A DNA stretch of 62,749 nucleotides from Bradyrhizobium vignae (GCF_004114425.1 NZ_RDQF01000045.1:1-62749); one strand, 5' to 3'. Numbered from the stretch's first letter, positions 14,459 to 22,800 are shown. Numbers and translations are program-made. Notes: a model not told the origin generated them from the sequence alone.

Positions 14459-14510
14459 CAAAACAAAACGGGCACCGAAGACGTCGGCAACTCAAACGTC
14501 CTCAGTGCCC
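14459..14510 (-). terminator. Rho-independent terminator of recA
   Basis: On the minus strand, GGGCACTGAGGACGT pairs with ACGTCTTCGGTGCCC around an 11-base loop and is followed by GTTTTGTTTT. It starts about 30 bases after the recA stop. Confidence 0.85.
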
Positions 14511-14541
14511 GCTCCTCGCGAAAAACTTTCCGCGTTAAGGC

Positions 14542-15630
14542 TTACTCGTCCGCCGGCTCCTCGCCGTCGGCGTCGCGCTCGGGCGTGCCGGCCAAAATCT
14601 GCTCGGCGATCAGGCCGGAGTTCTGGCGGATCGCGGTCTCGATCTTGGCGGTGATATCGGGATTGGCCTTCAGGAACGCTTTCGAGTTCTCGCGGCCCTG
14701 GCCGAGGCGCTGGCTGTCATAGGAGAACCAGGCGCCGGACTTCTCGACGATGCCGGCCTTGACGCCGAGATCGAGGATCTCGCCCATCTTGGAAACGCCC
14801 TCGCCGTACATGATGTCGAACTCGACCTGCTTGAAGGGCGGGGCCAGCTTGTTCTTGACCACCTTGACGCGCGTGGTGTTGCCGACCACCTCGTCGCGCT
14901 CCTTGATCGCACCGATGCGGCGGATGTCGAGGCGGACGGAGGCGTAGAATTTCAGCGCATTGCCGCCGGTGGTGGTTTCCGGCGAGCCGTACATCACGCC
15001 GATCTTCATGCGGATCTGGTTGATGAAGATCACCATGGTGTTGGACTTGTTGATGGAGGCGGTCAGCTTGCGCAGCGCCTGGCTCATCAACCGCGCTTGA
15101 AGACCCGGCAGCGCATCGCCCATCTCGCCCTCGAGTTCGGCCTTCGGCACCAGCGCCGCGACCGAATCGACCACCATCACGTCCACCGCGCCGGAGCGCA
15201 CCAAGGTGTCGCAGATCTCCAGCGCCTGCTCACCGGTGTCGGGCTGCGAGATCAGGAGCTCGTCGATGTTGACGCCCAGCTTGCGGGCATAGACCGGATC
15301 GAGCGCGTGCTCGGCGTCGATGAAGGCGCAGATGCCGCCCTTCTTCTGCGCTTCCGCCACCGTATGCAGCGCCAGCGTGGTCTTGCCGGAGGATTCCGGC
15401 CCGTAGATCTCGACGATGCGCCCCTTGGGCAGGCCGCCGATACCGAGCGCGATATCGAGCCCGAGCGAGCCGGAGGACACCGCCTCGATGTCCATGGACC
15501 GGTCGTTCTTGCCGAGCTTCATCACCGAGCCCTTACCGAACTGGCGCTCGATCTGAGAGAGCGCGGCGGCCAGAGCTTTACTCTTGTCCATGGAAGATCC
15601 TTCGACGATACGCAGGGCAGTTGCGGACAT
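14542..15630 (-). CDS. recA: Recombinase RecA
   Basis: A 362-residue DNA-dependent ATPase for homologous recombination and for LexA self-cleavage in the SOS response. The Walker A motif is GPESSGKTT, Walker B is in VDVMVVDSVAAL, and loop 2 is in the segment after INQIRMKIGVMYGSPETTTGG. The start at 15630 (MSATALRIVEGSSMDKSK) has AAGGAG upstream and matches the family; reading further upstream would add 49 unlikely residues. A LexA-type box lies about 95 bases upstream, and a strong terminator follows the stop. Confidence 0.97.
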   Translation of the reverse strand: MSATALRIVEGSSMDKSKALAAALSQIERQFGKGSVMKLGKNDRSMDIEAVSSGSLGLDIALGIGGLPKGRIVEIYGPESSGKTTLALHTVAEAQKKGGICAFIDAEHALDPVYARKLGVNIDELLISQPDTGEQALEICDTLVRSGAVDVMVVDSVAALVPKAELEGEMGDALPGLQARLMSQALRKLTASINKSNTMVIFINQIRMKIGVMYGSPETTTGGNALKFYASVRLDIRRIGAIKERDEVVGNTTRVKVVKNKLAPPFKQVEFDIMYGEGVSKMGEILDLGVKAGIVEKSGAWFSYDSQRLGQGRENSKAFLKANPDITAKIETAIRQNSGLIAEQILAGTPERDADGEEPADE

Positions 15631-15722
15631 TGGGTCGTGCTCCTTATGGCGAGGATTCGCTAGGGGGACAAACGATTGAGAGGCGGGCCGGCGATAAAAA
15701 CAATGTACCCTATTTGTTCCAG

Positions 15723-15737
15723 GTTCGCAATATGTTC
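15723..15737. promoter_or_regulatory. LexA (SOS) box of recA
   Basis: GTTCGCAATATGTTC matches the alphaproteobacterial LexA operator GTTC-N7-GTTC (GAAC-N7-GAAC on the recA strand). Position relative to recA (93-107 bases before the start) fits repression of its promoter. Confidence 0.9.
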
Positions 15738-15862
15738 TTTTGCGATCTTGACTCGGAAACTCTGATGCTGCCTGCAAAACAGACGAGAATATTGAACGTC
15801 TTGCAAATCTGACGGATGGGCTAACCTCTCACAACGAGTCCAGAGAGACTGGCGCATAACGG

Positions 15863-16058
15863 ACTGTCCTAATCCGCCTCTGCGGGTGTCGGATATCGAA
15901 CAGACTATTCCGGAGCTATCAGCCAGAGTGACAGCATCCGGGATTTTGCGATTCCCTCCCGGGGCTGGACCAACGTCGCCCGCCGTATTGCAAGCGGGCG
16001 ACGTTGTTGCTGTGGGGGTCTCCTAGTCTGCCCTCGCGGGTGTCCTAATTAGGACAGT
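15863..16058. ncRNA. Nested inverted-repeat element, candidate structured RNA
   Basis: This recA-upstream stretch has no protein gene but has four nested complementary pairs. ACTGTCCTAAT (15863) pairs with ATTAGGACAGT (16048). CAGACT (15901) pairs with AGTCTG (16025). ACAGCA (15931) pairs with TGCTGT (16009). AACGTCGCCCGC (15972) pairs with GCGGGCGACGTT (15994). Together they could close a rod-like RNA of about 195 nucleotides with an internal CCGGGA/TCCCGG hairpin. The general shape resembles 6S-type RNA, but no 6S consensus is confirmed and the strand is unknown. The 3' end also contains a perfect 16-bp DNA palindrome at 16041-16056, so an operator is an alternative. Confidence 0.4.
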
Positions 16059-16222
16059 ACCCGATTAGGCCCCCCTCAATGCCACCGACGGCGCTCGATC
16101 CATGACCCGCATCAAGAATGCGCGGCCGGCGTGTCGTCATCTTTCCGTAATCCTACGGCACCGAACCTTTTCGCGGTCTCCGGCTTCTGGGGGATGGGAC
16201 CGCAACTCTGGGGATCGTAACC

Positions 16223-16393
16223 ATGACCGACGACAACACGCACAATGATGCGATCAGGCGCAATCCGCTGCTGGAGGCAGCGCGCGAGGAGATGGTGAAG
16301 TTCGAGCGCAAGGAAAACGAATTCCGCAAGAAGGACCGTGAAGAGCGCGCCGCCGAGCTCCATCTTCCGCTGAACGAATTCAAGATCCACTAG
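16223..16393 (+). CDS. Small highly charged hypothetical protein (56 residues)
   Basis: MTDDNTHNDAIRRNPLLEAA followed by a mostly helical, charged stretch (REEMVKFERKENEFRKKDRE) and HLPLNEFKIH. The composition (Glu, Lys, Arg rich, no hydrophobic segment) predicts a soluble helical protein. No known domain is recognised. A stem-loop follows the stop at 16403-16455. It lies between the recA upstream element and a region of small membrane proteins. Confidence 0.6.
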   Translation: MTDDNTHNDAIRRNPLLEAAREEMVKFERKENEFRKKDREERAAELHLPLNEFKIH

Positions 16394-16402
16394 GCTCCGC
16401 CA

Positions 16403-16455
16403 GGACCGGCCTCCGGAGCGCCCCGCCCCGCGGTGGGGCGGCAGGCGGCCGGTCC
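16403..16455 (+). terminator. Strong stem-loop after the 56-residue gene
   Basis: Outer arms GGACCGGCC (16403-16411) and GGCCGGTCC (16447-16455), with an inner CCGCCCC / GGGGCGG pair. There is no U-run, so Rho-independent function is uncertain. Confidence 0.4.
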
Positions 16456-17046
16456 AAAGGGGGATCGCCAGATCTCGATCCGGCCTCGCGCGTCGGGCTG
16501 CATGGTCGAAAAGACGGGCGCGCGGACACTTAAGGTATCTAAATACTACCTGCAAGCTATTGGCAGATCAAGGAAATTTCCCAGCACCCTACTGTGCATG
16601 GGGTTGTTTTCCAATTTTTTGAAAGTCGCGCTGTGCCCAGCGCCGTCCATTGGAAGGCGCGGCCTCCATTCCTCGGCGGGCGTACCCCTCTACAGCACCG
16701 CGAGCAGCACCAGGCCGATGACCAGCACGACGAAGCCAGCCGCCGTCGCGGCGGCGAATGACCGCTCTACGTTATCCATGATGCCACCCCGTTTTCGGCG
16801 CGCCACGTTTCCCCCATGGCTGCGCCGAACGGATCAGATCTTGCCGATGCGTGTGTCCGCAGTGGTGCGAGCGGATGTCGAAATTGGGACCGGTGCGGGG
16901 CCTGTCTGCGGCCTTTCGATCGCGACCTTCACGGCGGCCGATCCGGCCAGCCGCCAGACCAGGCCAGATCCGGACGCGCCGCCTGTCAGGCTGCCGTAAG
17001 CTGAACCGGCTAGGGTCGCCCGGCTATGGTGTTGCAGCCCAGCACC
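16456..17046. other. Long intergenic stretch with little content
   Basis: Apart from the 29-codon minus-strand reading frame at 16690-16779, no protein gene, RNA or repeat family is recognised here. Positions 16540-16630 are noticeably AT-richer than the surroundings. Confidence 0.35.
16690..16779 (-). CDS. Tiny membrane protein (29 residues)
   Basis: Reads MDNVERSFAAATAAGFVVLV then IGLVLLAVL and stop: a short polar start and one transmembrane helix to the end. GGGGTGG lies about five bases before the ATG. Such tiny single-helix proteins are frequent in bacteria but rarely annotated. No homologue is claimed. Confidence 0.35.
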   Translation of the reverse strand: MDNVERSFAAATAAGFVVLVIGLVLLAVL

Positions 17047-17355
17047 TCAGCCTCCAATAACTCTCTGCCCCGCTTGGCTCTCCCCAGGCGGGGCCTTTTC
17101 ACGCCAGCCGGCGGCGCGCGGGTCTCGCTCCTCCCGGGTCAGGCGCAGCGAGAAGGCGCGGATCGCGGGCGCGGCCAGCAGCACGATCGGCAGCATCGCG
17201 GCCCATGCGATCAGCCACGACACCATCCAGTGCCGAACGAAGATCATCGGGCTGCCTGCAGGAAAGCTGGCGATGCCCGCCGCGATCAGCGAGGTCAGTC
17301 CGGACTGGATGACTCCGAAAACGAAATGAGAATAGCGGCGGGGAATGCCGAGCAT
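17047..17355 (-). CDS. DUF2798-like small membrane protein
   Basis: A 102-residue protein with two to three hydrophobic helices. MLGIPRRYSHFVFGVIQSGL, the following SLIAAGIASF, and a second helix with WMVSWLIAWAAMLPIVLLAA resemble the DUF2798 pattern (P-RRY-xFVFG ... W--W--P). The start at 17355 begins right before the conserved IPRRY. The tail is basic and Pro/Gly-rich. Function is unknown. No operon partner. Confidence 0.65.
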   Translation of the reverse strand: MLGIPRRYSHFVFGVIQSGLTSLIAAGIASFPAGSPMIFVRHWMVSWLIAWAAMLPIVLLAAPAIRAFSLRLTREERDPRAAGWREKAPPGESQAGQRVIGG

Positions 17356-17634
17356 GAGGCGTCCACGGTTGCTTGCCGTGATCAGGCAAGCAAGGCACAT
17401 GCCGTCACCTCGAGCGGCTCTGGAACGCCACCTTGCAGGCACGCCCTGCCCGGCGCCCGCATGCTTTTGGACGGATTTCAGGAACTCTGTTCATGGTCGG
17501 AGAACCACGGAATACCAGCGCTAGCCGGCTGTGCTTCGCGGCTTGCGGCAGATTTTGCTTGTCTCTGGAATATTGTGACTATTGTGACGCCCAACATGTT
17601 TGCAGGCATGAAAGGTGAATCGTGGGAGGCGACC

Positions 17635-17872
17635 ATGAATCACGGGGGCGTCGAGTTCACCGTGGCCAAGACAAGCGATTCCCGGAGTCTGGCAGTGGCA
17701 GTTCCGCATCGGCGAGCAGGTCAAGACCGGCAGGACCGAGACGAAGATTGACCTGCTGGCGATCCGGCGCGTGCAGCTGCGCAACGATAGGGTCGCGCGA
17801 AAGACGGCCTCAACCGGCCGGGAGAGATCGGCAATGCTCGCAAGCGACTCAGCGCGCCACGGGGTTTTCTGA
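17635..17872 (+). pseudogene. Small conserved-type hypothetical protein, one-base frameshift
   Basis: Starts at ATG 17635 after GGGAGGCGACC and reads MNHGGVEFTVAKTSDS. Then an extra C in the run at 17681-17683 breaks the frame. Removing it gives GVWQWQFRIGEQVKTGRTET and KIDLLAIRRVQL, ending HGVF at 17872, about 78 residues in all. The restored frame has a coherent beta-type pattern (WQWQFRIG), whereas the unshifted readings do not. Function is unknown. It may be a sequencing error. Confidence 0.6.
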
Positions 17873-17979
17873 GGTTTGTCCGTAGCCACCCGGAATTGAT
17901 CTGACGGTGGTTTGGGATTGCACTGTATGCGCCCAGGGCCTTGGGGGGCGAGGCACCATGTGCGCGATCGGTGCCAGCC

Positions 17980-18213
17980 ATGCCGCTCTATTTCTTCCGA
18001 ATCCGCAACGGCCGTCATTCCGGTTGCGCCGAGCAGGCGACGGAGTTTGCCGATCGTAATGCGGCCTGGAAGGAGATGACGAGTGTCTGCGCCGACATGA
18101 GCGCCGGCATCGCCCGCAAGCTCCAGGAAAATTCCGAATGGCACATGGAGCTGCTGGACGAGGCCAAGGAGCCGGTGTTCCGGATCCGCATCGTTGCCGA
18201 AACCTTCGACTAG
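17980..18213 (+). CDS. DUF6894-like small protein
   Basis: A 77-residue soluble protein beginning MPLYFFRIRNGRHSGCAEQA, then a helical middle (AAWKEMTSVCADMSAGIA) and FRIRIVAETFD at the end. The opening and closing beta strands around a helix match small DUF6894-type proteins common in Bradyrhizobium. Function is unknown. Confidence 0.65.
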   Translation: MPLYFFRIRNGRHSGCAEQATEFADRNAAWKEMTSVCADMSAGIARKLQENSEWHMELLDEAKEPVFRIRIVAETFD

Positions 18214-18238
18214 CAAGGCCTTTCGGATCAGGCCCGCG

Positions 18239-18493
18239 TCAGTCCGCGCTGGGCAGCCGCCGCATGGTGAACTCGATATCGCCGCCGGGCAGCTCGCGCC
18301 AGGTCTCGACCGCGCTCATATAGCCGGCCTTGGGGTAGCGGGCAAAGAAGGCCTGCGCCCTTTCCCGCGCCTCAGCACGCGGTAGCGTGAAGGTCTCGCG
18401 CAGATAGCCGTCGCCGGCCGTCTGGCCCGGCTTGCCGGCCATCTTGCGCCGGCGCGCCATCCGCTCGGCGAGATCCCGCGGACGATCGGCCAT
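18239..18493 (-). CDS. Hypothetical protein (84 residues)
   Basis: Starts MADRPRDLAERMARRRKMAG with GGAGGG upstream of the ATG. It is strongly basic at the N-terminus and continues with YLRETFTLPRAEARERAQAF and PKAGYMSAVETWRELPGGDI. No domain is recognised. The composition suggests a small soluble, possibly nucleic-acid-binding protein. It converges with the DUF6894-like gene. Confidence 0.6.
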   Translation of the reverse strand: MADRPRDLAERMARRRKMAGKPGQTAGDGYLRETFTLPRAEARERAQAFFARYPKAGYMSAVETWRELPGGDIEFTMRRLPSAD

Positions 18494-18600
18494 GTCATGC
18501 CCTCCTCTACGCGCTACGCTCAGCCACATGTAGGGCGCGGGCCGGATCAAGAGGAGTCCTGTCCGAAAGGCGTGTGTCGCCCCCCGAATGGCGCGTACGG

Positions 18601-18897
18601 TCAGTTGGCCGCCGTGCCGCCCTTGGTCTTCTTCGGCGCGCTGGTTGCGGCCGACGCCTTCGGTGCCGCCAGCTGCTTCGGCGGATCGGAGCGCATGCCG
18701 CCCCAGGGATCGTTGGACGCCTTGGAATCCGGAATCTTCTTCAGCGTTTCCTTGTAGGCCTTTTCACGCTCGGCTTCGGCAGCCTTCTCCTCGGGGGTCT
18801 TGCCCGGGCCTTCCTGCAGCAAATTGAGATTGGGCATTTGCGCGTAGGCAGGTCCCGCCAGCACGGCCAGCACCGCGGCCAAACGGAAAAGCTTCAT
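18601..18897 (-). CDS. Small secreted protein with IP-x-K-x-DPWGG motif, paralogue 1
   Basis: A 98-residue protein with a signal peptide (MKLFRLAAVLAVLAGPAYAQ) and AAGGAG before the ATG. The mature part has a charged helix (EEKAAEAEREKAYKETLKKI) leading to IPDSKASNDPWGGMRSDPP and a Lys/Ala-rich tail. The same YK--L--IP--K---DPWGG-R pattern occurs in the gene at 21916-22140, which sits directly before a PQQ dehydrogenase. Function is unknown; a periplasmic location is inferred. Confidence 0.7.
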   Translation of the reverse strand: MKLFRLAAVLAVLAGPAYAQMPNLNLLQEGPGKTPEEKAAEAEREKAYKETLKKIPDSKASNDPWGGMRSDPPKQLAAPKASAATSAPKKTKGGTAAN

Positions 18898-19000
18898 CGT
18901 CAACTCCTTGATCATCCATGAGGCGCGGACCGTCCCGCGCCGTGTCATCCTTGTCGCAGCCCGGTCGCGATCCGGAGCCGCTCGAGGCCGCGTGGGCACG

Positions 19001-19135
19001 CTAGAGCCGATCCGATCTGCACGATTTGGGCGCATGCAGCCAGTCGTCCCAGATCGGACCGCATTTAGTGCACCCGCTCAGCGCGAGACCGAGCGTGGCC
19101 ATGCAAAAGACGAGGACACACCGACGCAACATCAT
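19001..19135 (-). CDS. Small lipoprotein (44 residues)
   Basis: MMLRRCVLVFCMATLGLALS followed by GCTKCGPIWDDW and ending KSCRSDRL. The lipobox LALSGC predicts lipid attachment after cleavage, leaving a 22-residue, cysteine-containing mature peptide. Two consecutive ATG codons make the start ambiguous by one residue. Function is unknown. It is divergent from the PaaI-like thioesterase gene. Confidence 0.6.
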   Translation of the reverse strand: MMLRRCVLVFCMATLGLALSGCTKCGPIWDDWLHAPKSCRSDRL

Positions 19136-19280
19136 CCACCCGTACCCAAGCGAGGCATCATACCGGGCCAAGTCAGGCATTTTCAAGCCGAGGGGGCCGG
19201 CGCGAGACCGGGTGACTTTGCCGCGCCGATGGGCGCACAATGAGGCGAAACATCCGGCAACACAGGAGAGCGCGACAGCA

Positions 19281-19745
19281 ATGCAAATGCAGCCAGAAGC
19301 CGAGTTCGGCCTCGCCGACGCCCGACGCATCCTCGGCGAGGTTTTTGCGCCCTGGGTCCAGGACCTCGACCTCGCGGTCGAGCGCGTCGAGCACGCGCAG
19401 CCGGCAGACGTAGCGGACTGGCAACCGGGGGCGCTGCTGCGCATGCCGTTTTCGGAGCGACTGTGCCGGAACGGCGGCGTGGTCTGCGGCCAGGCCCTGA
19501 TGGCGCTCGCCGACACCGCGATGGTGATCGCGATCCTCGCCGCCAATCGCGGCTACCGCCCCATGACCACGGTCGACCAGACCACGCATTTCATGCGCGC
19601 GGTCGCTTCAACGGACGTGCTGGCGGACGCGCGCGTGGTGCGGCTCGGGCGCACCATGAGCTTTGGCCGTGTTACGCTGCTCTCCGCCGCCGACAACAAG
19701 CCGGTCGCGATGGTGTCGAGCGCGTTCGCGATGCTGCCGGGGTGA
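19281..19745 (+). CDS. PaaI-type hotdog thioesterase family protein
   Basis: A 154-residue protein predicted to hydrolyse acyl-CoA thioesters. The central hotdog helix contains RNGGVVCGQALMALADTAM, equivalent to the G-HGG-----AD pattern of PaaI proteins. It is followed by TTVDQTTHFMRAV and ADARVVRLGRTMSFGRV. The ATG at 19281 follows AGGAGAG; upstream in-frame sequence lacks family character. The substrate cannot be inferred from the neighbours. Confidence 0.8.
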   Translation: MQMQPEAEFGLADARRILGEVFAPWVQDLDLAVERVEHAQPADVADWQPGALLRMPFSERLCRNGGVVCGQALMALADTAMVIAILAANRGYRPMTTVDQTTHFMRAVASTDVLADARVVRLGRTMSFGRVTLLSAADNKPVAMVSSAFAMLPG

Positions 19746-19868
19746 ACGCGATCTGAAAAATGAGAGAACCGCGGAAGCGCAAAACGCAGCGCGGCTCTCG
19801 ATGCAATCATGTCGGGACAGGAAGCATTCGCGATGTGAACGAGCGTTCGCATCACATGCACAACACGA

Positions 19869-21911
19869 TCATGATTGCGTGGTACGACGAGAGCGGCGCC
19901 AGCGCAGACTTGCGATCACGAGCGTGATGATCGCGAGCGTGATCAATGATGAACCCGCAACAAATCGTCCGCCTGGACGATCGATCGTACGCGACCAGAG
20001 CGACGGCGCCTCGCCTGCGCGCGCCAGACGGAACGCCACCACGCTGTCGCCGATCGAGGTGCCTGCCTCGGAATGGCCGCCGGCGCCGATCGCGACATAT
20101 TGCTCGCCCTTCCAGAAATAGGTCATGGGATTGGCGACGCCCGGCACCGGCAGCCGGCCCTGCCACAGCTCCTTGCCGCTGCGCGCATCGAAGGCGCGCA
20201 AGTAAGCGTCCATCGCGCCGGTGAAGACGAGCCCGCCGGCGGTGACCGCCAGCCCGTTGACGAGCGGCGCACCCCAGGGCAGCGGCAGCCCGAGCGGCGC
20301 CAGATCCTCGGTGGTGCCGACGGTCGAACGCCAGACGATCTTTCCGGCCCTCAGATCGACCGCGACCATCTCACCCCAGGGCGGCTTGTTGCAGAGCAGC
20401 CCGAGCGGCGACATCACCACTGCACGCGACATCGCGAAGGGCGCGCCACGCTGCTGGCCAAAATCGTGACCGGGCGGCGGATTGAATCCGGCCGCCTCAG
20501 CGCGCGGGATCAGCCTGATGAGATGAGCGGCGCGGCTGGTGTTGGCATAGAGGATCTGATTGACCGGGTCGAAGGCCGCGCTGCCCCAGTTCACACCTCC
20601 GCCGGTGAATGGAAATTCCAGCGTGCCCTGCACCGAGGGCGGCGTGTACAGACCCTCGTTGCGTGCTTCCGCGAATTGACGTTCGCATGACGAACGGCCG
20701 AGGCCCGGCAATAGCGAGAGCGCATCATCGGGCGAGATCGTCTGCGACATCAGTGCCGGCACATGCGTCGGGAATGGCTGCGTCGGCGACAGCACCTCGC
20801 CTTCCGCGCCGCCCTGCGGCACCGCGCGCTCTTCGACCGGCCAGACCGGCTTGCCGGTGTCGCGGTCGAGTACGAAGACAAAGCCCTGCTTGGTCGGCTG
20901 GATCACGACATCGCGCTGCCCCTCGCCGGTGTCGATGCGCGTGAGCGTCGGTTGCGCCGCCAGATCGTAATCCCAGACGTCGTGATGCACGGTCTGGAAC
21001 GCCCACACCAGCTCGCCGGTCTCGATGCGCAACGCGATCACCGAATTGGCATGCTCATTGTTGCCCCGCCGCCTGCCGCCCCAAAAGTCCGGTGACGGCG
21101 AGGTCGTCGGCAGAAAAACGAGCCCGCGCGTCTCGTCGACCGACATCGGCGCCCAGACGTTGGCGTGGCCGGCTTCAATGCCGTCGCGCTGGAGCGGTTC
21201 AAAGGTCCAGCGCGGCTCACCGCTGCGCGCATCGAACGCGCGCACGACGCCGCTCGGCGCGTCGACACGGCGGTTGTCGCCGATCGCGGAGCCGACCACA
21301 ACGATACCGCGGCCGGTGGCCGGTGGCGAGGTGATCTGGAATTCGCCAGGCCATTCCAGCTGCATGTCGATCTCGAGCTTGATCTCACCGCCCTTGCCGA
21401 AATCGGTACAGGGAATTCCCGTCTTCGCATCGAGCGCGATGAGGCGGACATCGTTGGTGCCCATGAAGATGCGCGACCGGCAGGCGGCATTCGCAGGCGC
21501 CTGATCATCGACCCAGTAGGTGACACCGCGGCAGACATAACGATTGGCAGGACGCTGATTGGTCGCAATCTTGGGATCGAAACGCCATTTCTGCGCACCC
21601 GTGCCGGGATCGAGCGCGATCACCTCGTTGAAGGGAGAGCAGAAGATGAGGCTGTCCTCGACGAACAGCGGCGTCGCCTGGAATTTGGTCCGCCGCATCA
21701 GTTCAGGCGGGCGCGCGGTGAGATCGCCGGTGTGAAATTCGAAGGCGCGGACGAGCTTCCCGACATTGTCCGGCGTGATCTCCCGCAATTGCGAGAAGCG
21801 CGAGCCGCCGATATCGCCGCCCCAACTCTCCCAGGCGGAGCACGGCCGCACTGCAGACAACAGAAGTGCGAGCGCGGCCGAACCCCACAGGCAGGTCCGC
21901 AACATCCACAT
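19869..21911 (-). CDS. PQQ-dependent (quinoprotein) dehydrogenase, membrane-anchored
   Basis: About 680 residues: a signal peptide (LWGSAALALLLSAVRPCSAW), then a beta-propeller with repeated PQQ blades (ALDPGTGAQKWRFDP, AFDARSGEPRW, AFDARSGKELWQG). RYVCRGVTYW and ACRSRIFMGTND match the cysteine-containing region of glucose/quinate-type enzymes. Unlike membrane glucose dehydrogenase it lacks the N-terminal multi-helix domain; instead a single C-terminal helix (SLITLAIITLVIASL) is followed by basic residues. It likely oxidises a sugar or alcohol in the periplasm and passes electrons to quinone. The start (ATG 21911, or GTG 21914) lies just after the stop of the small DPWGG protein gene, so the two are probably translationally coupled. 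Confidence 0.85.
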   Translation of the reverse strand: MWMLRTCLWGSAALALLLSAVRPCSAWESWGGDIGGSRFSQLREITPDNVGKLVRAFEFHTGDLTARPPELMRRTKFQATPLFVEDSLIFCSPFNEVIALDPGTGAQKWRFDPKIATNQRPANRYVCRGVTYWVDDQAPANAACRSRIFMGTNDVRLIALDAKTGIPCTDFGKGGEIKLEIDMQLEWPGEFQITSPPATGRGIVVVGSAIGDNRRVDAPSGVVRAFDARSGEPRWTFEPLQRDGIEAGHANVWAPMSVDETRGLVFLPTTSPSPDFWGGRRRGNNEHANSVIALRIETGELVWAFQTVHHDVWDYDLAAQPTLTRIDTGEGQRDVVIQPTKQGFVFVLDRDTGKPVWPVEERAVPQGGAEGEVLSPTQPFPTHVPALMSQTISPDDALSLLPGLGRSSCERQFAEARNEGLYTPPSVQGTLEFPFTGGGVNWGSAAFDPVNQILYANTSRAAHLIRLIPRAEAAGFNPPPGHDFGQQRGAPFAMSRAVVMSPLGLLCNKPPWGEMVAVDLRAGKIVWRSTVGTTEDLAPLGLPLPWGAPLVNGLAVTAGGLVFTGAMDAYLRAFDARSGKELWQGRLPVPGVANPMTYFWKGEQYVAIGAGGHSEAGTSIGDSVVAFRLARAGEAPSLWSRTIDRPGGRFVAGSSLITLAIITLVIASLRWRRSRRTTQS

Positions 21912-21915
21912 CACT

Positions 21916-22140
21916 TCATTTCGGCTTCCTGGAGGGTTCGCTTGGGCGGGCGCCGCCCCACGGGTCGTACTTGTCCTTGGGCTCCGGAATGCGCTCGAGC
22001 GCGGCCTTGTAGGCTTTCTCGTCGATCTTGGGCGTGGTGTCCGCCGGCTTGGCTCCGTCGCTGGGCTGGCGCCGGCCCTGCGCCTGCGCCGAAGCCGCCG
22101 TCAGTGCCAAGACCGCCGCCGCGATGACCAGAATCCTCAT
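21916..22140 (-). CDS. Small secreted protein with DPWGG motif, paralogue 2, upstream of PQQ dehydrogenase
   Basis: A 74-residue protein with a signal peptide (MRILVIAAAVLALTAASAQA). The mature part includes KIDEKAYKAALERIPEPKDK then YDPWGGARPSEPSRKPK. It shares the YK--L--IP--K---DPWGG-R signature with the gene at 18601-18897. Its stop is two bases before the GTG of the PQQ dehydrogenase, which suggests one transcript and perhaps a periplasmic accessory role. That role is inference only. Confidence 0.7.
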   Translation of the reverse strand: MRILVIAAAVLALTAASAQAQGRRQPSDGAKPADTTPKIDEKAYKAALERIPEPKDKYDPWGGARPSEPSRKPK

Positions 22141-22291
22141 TGGTGCAATCCCCCTCATGTGGGGCACAAACTAGCCGGCAATCGCGGAATAGCAATGCCG
22201 CGGGCTCCAAGGCTTCAGCAAATCTTGATCGGCAGGGACTTCGCCGGATCGCATTCGTGCCTATCTGTTGGCCCGCAGGGGGCCTCCACGG

Positions 22292-22696
22292 ATGTTGCGG
22301 ATTGTTGTTCATGCGGCGCTGCTCGCCGGCGCCCTTGCGCTCGCTGGCTGCGGCTTTGCCGACAGCCGCGCGCCGGTGCCGGAGTTCATGCGCATGAAAG
22401 AGGCGGAGCAGCCGCCGCCCGAGGCGCCTCCCGACGTCAAGCGCGTGGTGCGCGAGCAGATCGACGTCGTCTTTCTCGCAACGTCCTATCCGCGCGAGGT
22501 GCACGTCGCGCCGCCCCATCGTGAGGTGCGAGGACCGGGCTGGATGGCCTGCGTCCGCGCGCAGCTCACCTCCGCGACCGGCTCGCCGCTCGGCGCTCAG
22601 ACCTACATCGTGACCATCAACGGCGGGAAGGTTGTGGACCGCCGGCGGGCGGAAGCCGACGACATCTGCGGGACCGAGACGTACGAGCCGATCTAG
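22292..22696 (+). CDS. Hypothetical lipoprotein (134 residues)
   Basis: N-terminus MLRIVVHAALLAGALALAGC carries a lipobox (LAGC) for lipid attachment at Cys20. A short Pro-rich linker (EAEQPPPEAPPDVKR) precedes a small domain with WMACVRAQLTSATG and AQTYIVTINGGKVVDRR and a C-terminal cysteine (DDICGTETYEPI). The layout suggests a small outer- or inner-membrane-anchored beta domain. Function is unknown. Confidence 0.7.
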   Translation: MLRIVVHAALLAGALALAGCGFADSRAPVPEFMRMKEAEQPPPEAPPDVKRVVREQIDVVFLATSYPREVHVAPPHREVRGPGWMACVRAQLTSATGSPLGAQTYIVTINGGKVVDRRRAEADDICGTETYEPI

Positions 22697-22800
22697 GAAC
22701 CTGCCCTTGACGATGCGGTTCCGGGAAAAACCAGCGTCCTGGCCGGGAACGATCACCGCCTGCCCTTCTTGTTACCGCCGAGGGCAGATTCGAGGAGGAC

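Noticed and set aside
15660..15857. 65-codon minus-strand frame over the recA promoter
   Set aside because: It covers the LexA box and promoter and would be out of place; the recA start with AAGGAG lies downstream.
16112..16555. 147-codon minus-strand frame after the recA upstream region
   Set aside because: It overlaps the 56-residue charged gene on the plus strand and a terminator-like hairpin, and has no protein-like pattern.
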